This document shows, piece by piece, positions 35,689-44,551 of a stretch of 64,000 nt of DNA. Below the pieces are notes generated by a model. It was not told the DNA's origin. It saw nothing but the letters and a program-made list of their open reading frames with translations, and made no database searches. Source of the DNA: JBCBDX01 sp039822005 (GTDB lineage Bacteria > Pseudomonadota > Alphaproteobacteria > Rhizobiales > Rhizobiaceae); contig JBCBMZ010000009.1 of NCBI GenBank assembly GCA_039822005.1, positions 1 through 64,000 of the forward strand, given 5' to 3'. The translations under genes and the position numbers were made by a program. The number at the start of each line of letters is the position of its first letter. The first letter of the stretch is position 1.

Positions 35689-38600
35689 TTGCATCTGCTT
35701 CTCGCGCAGCAAGGATCGATCAGCGACGGTGATGGCGAAGCGGTCGATCTTGGTCAGACGCCTGGCGATATTTGCTTTTTAAGCGCTGCTGATACTGAGC
35801 TTGCTCTTTTGGCCGGTGTAGTTGATGCCACCGTCTCGCTCAGACTTGCCAACCTGATGCGCCTTAAACATCCCATGTCGGTCGATACATGGGTGGCGCG
35901 GGCCGGCCGCCACGCCAAAATCATCGTCGCACGCCTTTTGGGTGGCTTGTCCTATTGGCAATATTTGGCGGAGGCCTTGCGGGCTTGTGCTGATGAGCAT
36001 GGCTGTGCATTGGCGCTGTTGCCCGGTGATGACAAACCCGATAGCGCGCTTTTGAGCTATTCGACGGTTGATCCGGACAGCTGGATGAGCCTTTGGACGT
36101 TGCTAAGCGAAGGCGGCGCGGACAATGCGCGAGGCTTTCTTGAAGCGTGTGGCGAGATATTGGATGGGAACGCGGTTTCAGCCATAGCGCGGCCCCTGCT
36201 GCGGGCTGGCGAGATAGAGCGGTGTTACGAACTGCCGGAAGACGCGCCGGTTGTCGCTGTCATCTTCTACCGCGCGCTGATGCAATCGGGTCAAATGGCT
36301 CCTGTGGATGCACTGTGCGATGCGCTGGCACGGAGAGATCTTCGCCCGCTGCCGATTTATGTCGCCAGCCTGAAAGATACCTTCAGCCAGACATTTGTTT
36401 CGAAAGTCTTTGGCGCCTCTCAACCTTCAGTCGTCGTGAACCTCACCGGTTTCGCGGTGTCTGCACCGGGCGTGCGCCATGTGACGACCGCATTGGAAGA
36501 CACCGGCTCCCCGGTTTTGCAAGCTGTGCTGGCATCCACAAATGAGGCGGCTTGGCGCGACAGTGCGCAGGGGCTCGGTGCCCGTGACCTTGCGATGAGT
36601 GTCGCGCTGCCGGAAATTGACGGGCGGGTTTTCGCGGGCGCCATATCCTTTAAGGCCGCCAACTCATTTGATGCGGCCACCCAGTGCACCATCGCTACCC
36701 ACGCACCGCTTGCTGATCGGGTGAACGCCGTAGCAGACCGCGCCGCTGCTTGGGTGCGGTTGAAGCGCAAGCCCAACGCGGAAAAGAAGGTGGCCCTTAT
36801 TTTGGCCAATTACCCAAATCGCGATGGGCGGCTAGCCAATGGTGTGGGCCTTGATACGCCTGCCGGTGCGGTCGAGGTTTTAAAAGCGCTTAAAGTTGAC
36901 GGTTATGATGTGGGTCTTCTGCCCGCTGACGGTGATGCGCTGCTGACTCACATGAAGGCGGGACCCACCAATGCCGCGCGTTTCGGGCGTGATATTCGCG
37001 AAACGATCTCACTCAGCGACTATGCCACGTTTTTTGACACTTTGCCGCTGCAGGTTCGCGAAGAGGTCTGTCAACGCTGGGGATCGCCGGAAGATGATCC
37101 GTTTTTTGTCGACGGGCACTTTGCACTACCGCTTTCCCGGCTTGGCAACATGTTTGTCGGGATCCAGCCCGCGCGGGGCTACAATATCGATCCGAAAGAG
37201 ACCTATCATTCGCCAGATCTGGTGCCGCCGCATGGGTATCTTGCCTTCTATGCGTTTTTGCGCCGCCATGGCGATGCGGTGGTTCATATGGGCAAGCACG
37301 GCAATCTGGAATGGCTCCCCGGCAAAGCGCTGGCCCTGTCCAAAACCTGCTACCCCGAAGCATTGTTGGGTGCATTGCCCAATATCTACCCGTTTATCGT
37401 CAATGACCCCGGTGAGGGTACACAAGCCAAGCGCCGCACGTCGGCCGTTATAATCGATCACCTCACGCCGCCGCTCACGCGCGCTGAAAGTTATGGTCCG
37501 CTTAAGTCACTCGAAGCGTTGGTCGATGAATATTATGATGCAGCCGGGCATGATCCGAGGCGTTTGAAAACGCTGCGCGAGCGCATTCTCAATTTGGTGC
37601 GTGACATTGGCCTCGACCATGATGCCGGGATCCAAGACGGAGATCAGACCGACGCCGCTTTGGAAAAGCTCGATGCTTATCTGTGCGACCTCAAAGAAAT
37701 GCAGATCCGCGATGGGCTTCACGTGTTCGGCGTTGCGCCGCAAGGTCGGTTGCTGACTGATCTGCTGGTTGCGTTGGCGCGTGTGCCAAGCCGCGACGTG
37801 GACAGTTTGCAGCGCGCCATCACGCAAGACGTGCTGGGTTTGGAGAAAAATCAGTTTGACCCGCTCGATACGCCAATGGCAGAGCCTTGGGAAGGCGCAA
37901 AACCGCAAGCCCTGCGTGACGCTTCAACCGATCCCTGGCGTACAAATGGGGACACCGTTGAGCGCATAGAATTGCTGGCCGGTCAGCTTGTTGCCGGGGA
38001 TGTCGCCTGTCATGGTGATTGGCCAACGATCAGGAAGATTTTGTGTCATGTCAATGCGGGCTTGCGCGCGGACGTCTTGGCCTGCGGGCCGGGAGAGATC
38101 GGCGGTTTGCTCACGGCATTGGCCGGTCGTTTCGTCGAACCAGGCTCCTCTGGGGCACCGACGCGTGGGCGGCCCGACGTTTTGCCGACAGGTCGCAATT
38201 TTTACTCGGTCGATAGCCGCGCTGTCCCTACGGAAACAGCCTGGGATCTGGGCTTCCGCTCGGCGCAAATGTTGGTCACCCGTTATGTGCAAGACCATGG
38301 CGATTGGCCGACTTCGATGGCTTTGACAGCTTGGGGCACGTCGAACATGCGCACAGGCGGTGATGATATTGCGCAAGCCATGGCATTGATCGGCGCAAAG
38401 CCGGTCTGGGACGGCAATTCGCGGCGGGTAACCGGTTATGAAATCATTCCGTTGGCCAAACTTGGTCGGCCGAGAGTGGACGTGACATTACGTATTTCCG
38501 GCTTTTTCCGCGATGCCTTTCCCGACCAGATTGCCTTGTTCGACAAGGCGGTACGTGCGATCGGTGCGCTCGAAGAAGAGATCGGTGATAATCCCATCGC

Positions 38601-39369
38601 TAAACGGATGAAAACGGAATTTGACGGGTTCAAGCGGTCCGGAATGAGCGACAAAGATGCCGAGTCACAGGCGGGTTTTCGCGTGTTCGGATCCAAACCG
38701 GGCGCTTATGGTGCAGGTTTGCAAGCGTTGATTGACGAGGGTGGTTGGACTGACAAAGAAGACTTGGCCGAGGCTTTTGTGGTGTGGGGCTCTTATGCTT
38801 ATGGCGCTAAAGATACGGGAACCGATGCGCGCGATGCTTTTGAAGGTCGCCTTCGGACAGTGGAAGCTGTGGTTCAAAATCAGGACAATCGTGAGCATGA
38901 TCTTCTCGATTCCGATGACTATTATCAGTTTGAGGGGGGTATGACGGCTGCGGTTGAAAAAACGCGCGGCTCGAAGCCCGTCAATTACCACAATGATCAT
39001 TCCCGGCCCGAGCGACCGGTGATCCGAACATTGGAAGATGAGATTGGCCGTGTGGTGCGCGCTCGTGTCGTCAATCCGAAGTGGATCGCGGGGGTGATGC
39101 GCCATGGTTACAAGGGCGCTTTCGAGATGGCCGCGACGGTTGACTATATGTTCGCCTTTGCAGCCACCACTGGCGCGGTACGCGACCATCATTTTGAGGC
39201 TGTCTACCAAGCCTATCTGATGGATGCCGAGGTGCGGGACTTTATCGAAGACAAAAACCCCGATGCCTTGCGAGAGATCGCGGGGCGCCTGAAAGAAGCG
39301 ATTGAACGCGGATTGTGGGCGCCGAAAAGCAATTCCGCGCAGTTTGATTTGCAGAGGATGATTGAATGA
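35689..39369 (+). CDS. cobN: CobN, large subunit of aerobic cobaltochelatase, 1226 aa
   Basis: A CobN/magnesium-chelatase H-subunit protein over its whole length, with a metal-site region HMGKHGNLEW at 533-542 and LLAQQGSISDGDGEAVDLGQ at the start, both typical. It inserts Co2+ into hydrogenobyrinic acid a,c-diamide with CobS and CobT, whose genes are not in this window. The start is TTG 4 bases after the cobW stop; MHLLLAQ is the usual N-terminus. The stop overlaps cobO by ATGA. Confidence 0.96.
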   Translation: MHLLLAQQGSISDGDGEAVDLGQTPGDICFLSAADTELALLAGVVDATVSLRLANLMRLKHPMSVDTWVARAGRHAKIIVARLLGGLSYWQYLAEALRACADEHGCALALLPGDDKPDSALLSYSTVDPDSWMSLWTLLSEGGADNARGFLEACGEILDGNAVSAIARPLLRAGEIERCYELPEDAPVVAVIFYRALMQSGQMAPVDALCDALARRDLRPLPIYVASLKDTFSQTFVSKVFGASQPSVVVNLTGFAVSAPGVRHVTTALEDTGSPVLQAVLASTNEAAWRDSAQGLGARDLAMSVALPEIDGRVFAGAISFKAANSFDAATQCTIATHAPLADRVNAVADRAAAWVRLKRKPNAEKKVALILANYPNRDGRLANGVGLDTPAGAVEVLKALKVDGYDVGLLPADGDALLTHMKAGPTNAARFGRDIRETISLSDYATFFDTLPLQVREEVCQRWGSPEDDPFFVDGHFALPLSRLGNMFVGIQPARGYNIDPKETYHSPDLVPPHGYLAFYAFLRRHGDAVVHMGKHGNLEWLPGKALALSKTCYPEALLGALPNIYPFIVNDPGEGTQAKRRTSAVIIDHLTPPLTRAESYGPLKSLEALVDEYYDAAGHDPRRLKTLRERILNLVRDIGLDHDAGIQDGDQTDAALEKLDAYLCDLKEMQIRDGLHVFGVAPQGRLLTDLLVALARVPSRDVDSLQRAITQDVLGLEKNQFDPLDTPMAEPWEGAKPQALRDASTDPWRTNGDTVERIELLAGQLVAGDVACHGDWPTIRKILCHVNAGLRADVLACGPGEIGGLLTALAGRFVEPGSSGAPTRGRPDVLPTGRNFYSVDSRAVPTETAWDLGFRSAQMLVTRYVQDHGDWPTSMALTAWGTSNMRTGGDDIAQAMALIGAKPVWDGNSRRVTGYEIIPLAKLGRPRVDVTLRISGFFRDAFPDQIALFDKAVRAIGALEEEIGDNPIAKRMKTEFDGFKRSGMSDKDAESQAGFRVFGSKPGAYGAGLQALIDEGGWTDKEDLAEAFVVWGSYAYGAKDTGTDARDAFEGRLRTVEAVVQNQDNREHDLLDSDDYYQFEGGMTAAVEKTRGSKPVNYHNDHSRPERPVIRTLEDEIGRVVRARVVNPKWIAGVMRHGYKGAFEMAATVDYMFAFAATTGAVRDHHFEAVYQAYLMDAEVRDFIEDKNPDALREIAGRLKEAIERGLWAPKSNSAQFDLQRMIE

Positions 39370-39983
39370 CAGATAAGCCCGATGACGTCGCCAAGCACAA
39401 TGCCAAGATGGCCAAGAAGAAGGTGGCGCGCGATAAAATCATGGCCACCAAAACCGATGAGAAGGGATTGGTGATCGTTCACACCGGCAAAGGCAAAGGC
39501 AAGTCGACGGCAGCTTTCGGGATGATCTTCCGGCATATTGCCCATGGCCGAAAATGCGCGGTGGTACAGTTCATCAAAGGCGGTATGTCCACGGGCGAGC
39601 GTGACCTCATTCTCGATAAATTTGCCGACCAGTGCGGGTTCTACACAATGGGCGAGGGTTTTACGTGGGAAACGCAGGACAAGGAACGCGACATCGAAAT
39701 GGCGCAAGCGGCGTGGGTCAGGGCAAAAGAGCTGATCCGCGATGAAACGATGCACATGGTGCTGCTCGACGAGATCAATATCGCCATCCGCTACGAATAT
39801 ATCTCCATCGACGAGGTCGTGGCATTTCTGCGCGAAGAAAAACCTGAGATGACCCATGTGGTGCTCACGGGCCGTAACGCGAAAGACGAGTTGATCGAAA
39901 TCGCTGATTTGGTCACCGAGATGGAACTGGTCAAGCACCCGTTCCGATCAGGCGTGAAAGCGCAAATTGGCGTAGAGTGGTAA
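39366..39983 (+). CDS. cobO: CobO, cob(I)yrinic acid a,c-diamide adenosyltransferase, 205 aa
   Basis: P-loop GKGKGKST at 41-48 and the conserved LLDEINIAIRYEY and VVLTGRNAKDELIEIADLVTEM segments identify the CobA/CobO ATP:corrinoid adenosyltransferase. It adds the 5'-deoxyadenosyl group to the reduced cobalt. The N-terminus is charged and helical. It is translationally coupled to cobN and is the last gene of the operon; a GC-rich hairpin follows. Confidence 0.95.
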   Translation: MTDKPDDVAKHNAKMAKKKVARDKIMATKTDEKGLVIVHTGKGKGKSTAAFGMIFRHIAHGRKCAVVQFIKGGMSTGERDLILDKFADQCGFYTMGEGFTWETQDKERDIEMAQAAWVRAKELIRDETMHMVLLDEINIAIRYEYISIDEVVAFLREEKPEMTHVVLTGRNAKDELIEIADLVTEMELVKHPFRSGVKAQIGVEW

Positions 39984-39995
39984 CGCCTGAAGAAT

Positions 39996-40021
39996 GCGTG
40001 GCCACGTGGCTGCGGCCGCGC
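39996..40021. terminator. GC-rich hairpin between cobO and the convergent small membrane gene
   Basis: GCGTGGCC and GGCCGCGC form an 8-bp stem with one G-U pair and a 10-base loop, 12 bases after the cobO stop. There is no T-run, so its strength is uncertain. Confidence 0.4.
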
Positions 40022-40028
40022 AATAAAT

Positions 40029-40199
40029 TCACATGCCTTTGAGCATGTTGGCGAGTGCAAGCAGCAGAAACGCCAAGCCCATGATCCATACGGAGGCAAC
40101 AGGTATGAAGGTGATCACGTTCAACGCCATCAGAAGGGCAAAGATGGCAACAATGACTGAAATAAGAAATACCGGTTTTGTTGGTGCGCTAAGTTTCAT
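40029..40199 (-). CDS. Two-helix small membrane protein, 56 aa
   Basis: A short protein of nearly two full membrane helices (PVFLISVIVAIFALLMALNV and VWIMGLAFLLLALANML). It belongs to no family I can name. AGGAG lies 7 bases before the ATG. It lies on the minus strand between cobO and the TSUP gene. Confidence 0.6.
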   Translation of the reverse strand: MKLSAPTKPVFLISVIVAIFALLMALNVITFIPVASVWIMGLAFLLLALANMLKGM

Positions 40200-40274
40200 G
40201 GTGTACTCCTGTCTTCGCTGCGTACCCATGAACACAGTTTTGTGAACGCCCAATGACTATCTGAAGTTGAGCTT

Positions 40275-41027
40275 TCAATCGGCCCAGAGGCTTGCCGCCA
40301 AAGCCAAGCATGTGACCACCAGCAATGGCTTAATCAGCTTGGCGCCGTTTTTCATTGCCAAGCTGGAGCCAAGGCGTGCGCCTGCTATTTGTGCCAGCCC
40401 CATGATCAGCCCGATCTTCCACGCAATTGCTCCGGCCCACGCAAACAGCAAAAACCCGCCAACATTGGAGGCAAAGTTCAGGAGCTTGGTGTGAGCCGTT
40501 GCCTTGAGGACCCCGTAACCGGCAAGCGCGACAAAACCCAGCATGAAGAATGAGCCGGTGCCCGGCCCAAACAGCCCGTCATAGAAGCCGACAAGCGGAA
40601 CGAGCGTTGTCATAAACAAGGATGGCGAGAGGCGGGCTGCCTTGTCTTTGTCGTCCAAATCGGGCTTCAGCCAGAAAAAAAGGGCGATGGCGATCAGGAG
40701 AAACGGCAAAACTGAGTGGAACCAGTTGGCAGGGACAATGGTTGCCACCGCCGCCCCAAGGACAGCCGCGGCACCGGCGAGCACTGCGGCAGGCCATTGA
40801 TGTTTCAGATCGACATAACCATTGCGGCTATAGTTTAGGGCAGCTGATGCCGTGCCGAAAAGGCCTTGAAATTTGTTGGTGCCCAGCGCGTCAACCGGCG
40901 GCAATCCGGCCAGCACCAATGCGGGAACCGTGATCAAACCACCGCCGCCGGCGATGGCGTCGATGAAGCCGGCCACAAAAGCTGCCATTGCGAGGAGGAT
41001 CAGCATTATTGTAGCGTCTTCAAGCAT
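40275..41027 (-). CDS. TauE/SafE (TSUP) family membrane transporter, 250 aa
   Basis: A polytopic protein with seven or eight hydrophobic segments and the family signatures FIDAIAGGGGLITVPAL and GTNKFQGLFGT near the start, repeated in form by FYDGLFGPGTGSFF in the second half. TSUP proteins move sulfite, sulfoacetate or other anions. The position inside a cobalamin cluster invites a cofactor- or metal-linked role, but there is no sequence evidence for that. The first helix starts within 10 residues of the ATG. Confidence 0.85.
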   Translation of the reverse strand: MLEDATIMLILLAMAAFVAGFIDAIAGGGGLITVPALVLAGLPPVDALGTNKFQGLFGTASAALNYSRNGYVDLKHQWPAAVLAGAAAVLGAAVATIVPANWFHSVLPFLLIAIALFFWLKPDLDDKDKAARLSPSLFMTTLVPLVGFYDGLFGPGTGSFFMLGFVALAGYGVLKATAHTKLLNFASNVGGFLLFAWAGAIAWKIGLIMGLAQIAGARLGSSLAMKNGAKLIKPLLVVTCLALAASLWAD

Positions 41028-41100
41028 GACTTTCGTTTGACCACGAAGGTCGAATGGGCGCAATTGTGGTGCAGCACTATCTTATAGGGAGGATGTCAAG

Positions 41101-41520
41101 GTGGCGGGGCTGTTGGATACAATCAAGTCAATGCTGGAACGGGACAAGACGGTGCGCTTGGTTGCCAATGATCCGGCGCTTACAGCGGAGTTGTTGCTGC
41201 TGTTTCGAATGATTCTGGCCGATGGTGAAGTGCGCAATGAAGAGCTCTTGATGTTTAAAAGCATCTGTCGGACCGCTTTTGGGCTCAACCCCGATGTGAT
41301 GTCGAACGTGTATCAGTATTTGGAAGACTTCGGCTACGAAATGAGCCCGGAACAGACGGTCGAGATTTTTAGCGCGTTGCCGGAAGAGCGCCGCCGCGAT
41401 CTGCTCGATCACATGATTCAAATTGCCGAAAGTGACGATGTCCTGGACGCGCGTGAATTGGCGCTTTTGGGAAAAACGGCTGACATGCTCGGCTTTGATC
41501 TCAAAGGCGGCAGCGCTTAA
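41101..41520 (+). CDS. TerB-like tellurite-resistance-family protein, 139 aa
   Basis: A helical, acidic protein with LLLLFRMILADGEVRNEELLMF and IAESDDVLDARELALL, the paired acidic helix-hairpin motifs of TerB-like domains, thought to bind metal ions. The start is GTG with GGGAGG about 8 bases upstream. It is divergent from the TSUP gene and followed by about 200 bases before the next gene. Exact role unknown. Confidence 0.8.
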   Translation: MAGLLDTIKSMLERDKTVRLVANDPALTAELLLLFRMILADGEVRNEELLMFKSICRTAFGLNPDVMSNVYQYLEDFGYEMSPEQTVEIFSALPEERRRDLLDHMIQIAESDDVLDARELALLGKTADMLGFDLKGGSA

Positions 41521-41729
41521 CGCCCATTAGCGTCAGGCATTGGCGTTTGTATGATTGACGACTCCTGTAAGCATCCATAGAGATCGCAAACCGGCAGGGC
41601 CCACCACCGTTCTGGGCCAAAGCGGACTTCTACCGCGCTGACCTTGTAGGAGGGGCGTGTTGGCGGCTGCCGATGCTTGCATGGTCTTTGACCGACCCTC
41701 CGGTATTGGACTTACATACGGAGAACCAA

Positions 41730-41915
41730 ATGACTCGTCTTATAATTGCCACGTTCGTGACTGCCGCGACGGTTTCTGTTGCCTGTGCCCATCGTGGCCA
41801 CATCGCCTCTGAAGGTGGCCACTCGCATTGGATCGCCGTCGCTGCTGCTGTGCTGGCTTTGGTCATCGCAGTTGGGGGCCTTTTTCAACGCCATATCAAG
41901 CGACGGGCGCGCTGA
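41730..41915 (+). CDS. Small His-rich membrane protein (DUF6732-like), 61 aa
   Basis: A short protein: a signal-like helix (LIIATFVTAATVSVACAHRGH), a His-rich hydrophilic turn (HRGHIASEGGHSHW) and a membrane helix. It resembles small proteins next to cobaltochelatase genes in Rhodobacterales, which I recall as DUF6732. Its stop overlaps the cbiX start (TGATG), so the two are coupled. The histidines suggest cobalt handling; this is inference. GGAGA lies 5 bases before the ATG. Confidence 0.65.
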   Translation: MTRLIIATFVTAATVSVACAHRGHIASEGGHSHWIAVAAAVLALVIAVGGLFQRHIKRRAR

Positions 41916-43024
41916 TGTTTGAGGGTGCACCGGAAGGCAAAAAATACGGCGTGATGATTTGCGGTCATGGTAGCCGCAACAAAAACGCTGTTGACCAGTT
42001 CGCCAAATTGGCCGCACGGCTCCGTGAACGCTTTCCGCATGTGCCTGTCGACTATGGTTATCTGGAGTTTGCCAATCCGGTCATCCATAAAGGTCTGGAT
42101 GCGCTGAAGGAGCGGGGTGTGAACCACATATTGGCGGTGCCCGGGATGTTGTTTGCTGCCGGGCATGCCAAGAATGATATCCCTTCGGTTTTAAATGCGT
42201 ACCAGGCGATGAACCCCGACATCACGGTCGATTATGGCCGAGAGCTTGGCATTGATTTGCGCATGATCCGCGCTGCGGCATCGCGCATTGAAGAAGGCTT
42301 GAAGAGCCAAGGCTGGCAGGAAGGCGATAGCCTGCACGACACGATGCTTGTTGTAGTTGGTCGTGGCGCTTCTGATCCCGATGCGAACTCGAACGTCTCC
42401 AAGGTCATGCGCATGCTGTGGGAGGGCATGGGTTTTGGCTGGGGTGAGACAGCCTATTCAGGCGTGACATTTCCGCTGGTCAAACCGGCTCTCGGGCATG
42501 TCGCCAAGCTGGGATACAAGCGCATCGTTGTCTTTCCCTACTTCCTTTTCACCGGTGTTTTGGTGAAGCGGATTTACTCTCAAACGGACGAGGTTGCACA
42601 ATTACACCCTGAGATCGAGTTTGTGAAAGCCGGTTATCTAAACGACCATGAGTTGGTCATCGACACGATGGTCGAACGCGTGCGTGAAATTCTGGAGGGT
42701 TCAAACAACATGAACTGCCAGATGTGCAAATATCGCGAGCAAGTGTTGGGCTTTGAAGCCGAAGTGGGTTTGGCTCAGGAAAGCAATCACCACCATGTGG
42801 AGGGTGTTGGCGGCGCGCCGGACAATTGCCCCTGCAAGGGCGATTGTGATGCGTCATGTCGTGATGAAGAGTTCTGCAAAAAGCACGGTTTGGTTTGGAC
42901 ACCTGTGCACTCGCACGAACACACCCATGATCATCCGCATGATCATGGACATACACACCATCACCATCATCCTTATCCGCAGGCTGACCATCCGTTGGGG
43001 CCAAAGACGCTCCAAAAGGACTGA
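41915..43024 (+). CDS. cbiX: CbiX-type sirohydrochlorin cobaltochelatase with metal-binding tail, 369 aa
   Basis: Chelatase domain with active-site His18 (ICGHGSR) and His84 (FAAGHAKND), then a second CbiX half (PYFLFTGVLVKRI). The C-terminus has CQMC (Cys268 and Cys271) and further Cys pairs, CPCKGDCDASC, suited to an Fe-S cluster, and ends in a His-rich tract. CbiX inserts cobalt into sirohydrochlorin early in the anaerobic route, although CobN is also encoded here. It is translationally coupled to the preceding small gene; the cobH fusion gene starts 3 bases after its stop. Confidence 0.9.
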   Translation: MFEGAPEGKKYGVMICGHGSRNKNAVDQFAKLAARLRERFPHVPVDYGYLEFANPVIHKGLDALKERGVNHILAVPGMLFAAGHAKNDIPSVLNAYQAMNPDITVDYGRELGIDLRMIRAAASRIEEGLKSQGWQEGDSLHDTMLVVVGRGASDPDANSNVSKVMRMLWEGMGFGWGETAYSGVTFPLVKPALGHVAKLGYKRIVVFPYFLFTGVLVKRIYSQTDEVAQLHPEIEFVKAGYLNDHELVIDTMVERVREILEGSNNMNCQMCKYREQVLGFEAEVGLAQESNHHHVEGVGGAPDNCPCKGDCDASCRDEEFCKKHGLVWTPVHSHEHTHDHPHDHGHTHHHHHPYPQADHPLGPKTLQKD

Positions 43025-43027
43025 TCT

Positions 43028-44551
43028 TTGGGTGCTTTGTTTGACAACTATCTGATTGTCGATTGGTCTGCCGCCAATGCTCCAAAAACGGGTAAGGATT
43101 CGATATGGATCGCACTGAGCGACGGGGCCGACCTCCAATGGATCAAGAACAGCCCAACGCGCAATGAAGCGATGGAATTGATCGCGCGCGTTTGCCGCGA
43201 AACGCTCAACAATGGCAAACGCGTTTTTGCCGGCTTCGACTTTGCGTTTGGTTACCCGGTCGGCAGTGCTTTAAAGCTGACCGGCGACGCGGGATGGAAA
43301 GCGGTTTGGTCAATGCTGGAAAGGCGAATAGTTGACTGTGACGACAATCGCAACAATTCGTATGAGTTGGCTGCCGTGATGAACCGCACGGCTTTTTCTG
43401 ACCTGCCAGAGGGGCCTTTTTGGGGGCATCCACACCAACACACTGGCCGCTACCCTGGCCTGCAACCCACGAAACCAACCTCGTTTCCAACGCGTGAGTT
43501 TCGGCACGCGGAGCGCGCGGCCAAGGGCGCCAAGTCTGTATGGCAACTGGCTTACAACGGCACGGTAGGGCGCCAAGCCATGATGGGTATGGCGCATTTG
43601 GAGCGGCTACGCGCCGAGTTTGATGGCGCGGCAGGTGTTTGGCCGTTTCAAACATGTTTCACTGAAGATTTGTCGAAACCGATTTGCATCGCTGAAATCT
43701 ATCCATCGCTTTTCCCCGTGACCGAACAGCCCGGAGAAGTGCGTGATGCCGCACAGGTGCGCACGCTGGCAACGCAATTCGCCGAGTTGGATGCTGCTGA
43801 TCTTCTGCGCCCGCTTTTGTCCCGCCCTGCAGATATGGGTGATGAGGAAGCCGACGCTGTCTTGACCGAAGAGGGCTGGATTGTGGGCGCGGGTCATCGA
43901 CGGCTTCAGCCTTCTTCATCAGAAGATACGTTCGACTATCAACGCGACCCAGCTGAGATCTATACGCAATCCTTTGCCACGATTGAAAACGAAGTGAATC
44001 TGTCAGCGTACTCGCCGCCAATGGCGCGGGTTGTGACAAGGCTCGTCCATGCCTGCGGGATGACGGATATCGTCGACGATCTCGCGTTTAGTGACGGCGC
44101 TGCCGAAGATGGCCTAGTGGCCTTGCAGTCTAATTGTAACATCTATTGCGATGTCGAGATGGTGAAGGCCGGTATCATCACCAGTGCCTTGCCTGCTGAT
44201 TGTTCGCTTGTTTGCACGCTAAACGATCCGCGTGCGGCAGAACTCGGAAAGCGCACGCTTACCACCCGCAGCGCAGCAGCGGTTGAGCTTTGGGATGATT
44301 TGGATGGGGCGATTTGCGTCATCGGGAACGCGCCAACAGCCCTTTTCCGCTTATTGGAGCGTATTGACGAGGGGGCGGGCGTACCGGCGCTGATTGTTGG
44401 AATTCCGGTTGGCTTTGTCGGTGCAGTCGAGAGCAAGCAGGCCTTGGCTGAAAATCCGCGTGGTTCGCGCTACTTCACCGTACACGGTCGTCGCGGCGGC
44501 AGCGCGATGGCATCATCTGTCGTCAACGCGCTTTCGGGGCAGTTGAGATGA
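43028..44551 (+). CDS. cobH: Precorrin-8X methylmutase (CobH) fused to an N-terminal domain of unknown function, 507 aa
   Basis: Residues 302-507 are a complete CobH: DPAEIYTQSFATIENEV, catalytic His341 (VHACG), then VALQSNCNIYCDVEMVKAGI and VGIPVGFVGAVESK. CobH moves a methyl group from C11 to C12 to form hydrogenobyrinic acid. The first 300 residues start FDNYLIVDWSAANAPKTGKDSIW and contain FAGFDFAFGYPVG, acidic motifs reminiscent of an RNase H-like fold (DUF429-type), of unknown role. The gene is one open frame without break. The start is TTG with AGGA upstream. The stop overlaps cobL (ATGA). Confidence 0.9.
   Translation: MGALFDNYLIVDWSAANAPKTGKDSIWIALSDGADLQWIKNSPTRNEAMELIARVCRETLNNGKRVFAGFDFAFGYPVGSALKLTGDAGWKAVWSMLERRIVDCDDNRNNSYELAAVMNRTAFSDLPEGPFWGHPHQHTGRYPGLQPTKPTSFPTREFRHAERAAKGAKSVWQLAYNGTVGRQAMMGMAHLERLRAEFDGAAGVWPFQTCFTEDLSKPICIAEIYPSLFPVTEQPGEVRDAAQVRTLATQFAELDAADLLRPLLSRPADMGDEEADAVLTEEGWIVGAGHRRLQPSSSEDTFDYQRDPAEIYTQSFATIENEVNLSAYSPPMARVVTRLVHACGMTDIVDDLAFSDGAAEDGLVALQSNCNIYCDVEMVKAGIITSALPADCSLVCTLNDPRAAELGKRTLTTRSAAAVELWDDLDGAICVIGNAPTALFRLLERIDEGAGVPALIVGIPVGFVGAVESKQALAENPRGSRYFTVHGRRGGSAMASSVVNALSGQLR

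Noticed and set aside
41598..41618. GGCCCA/TGGGCC inverted repeat after the TerB-like gene as a terminator
   Set aside because: Only six base pairs, no T-run, and the surrounding sequence resembles the dispersed intergenic element seen elsewhere.
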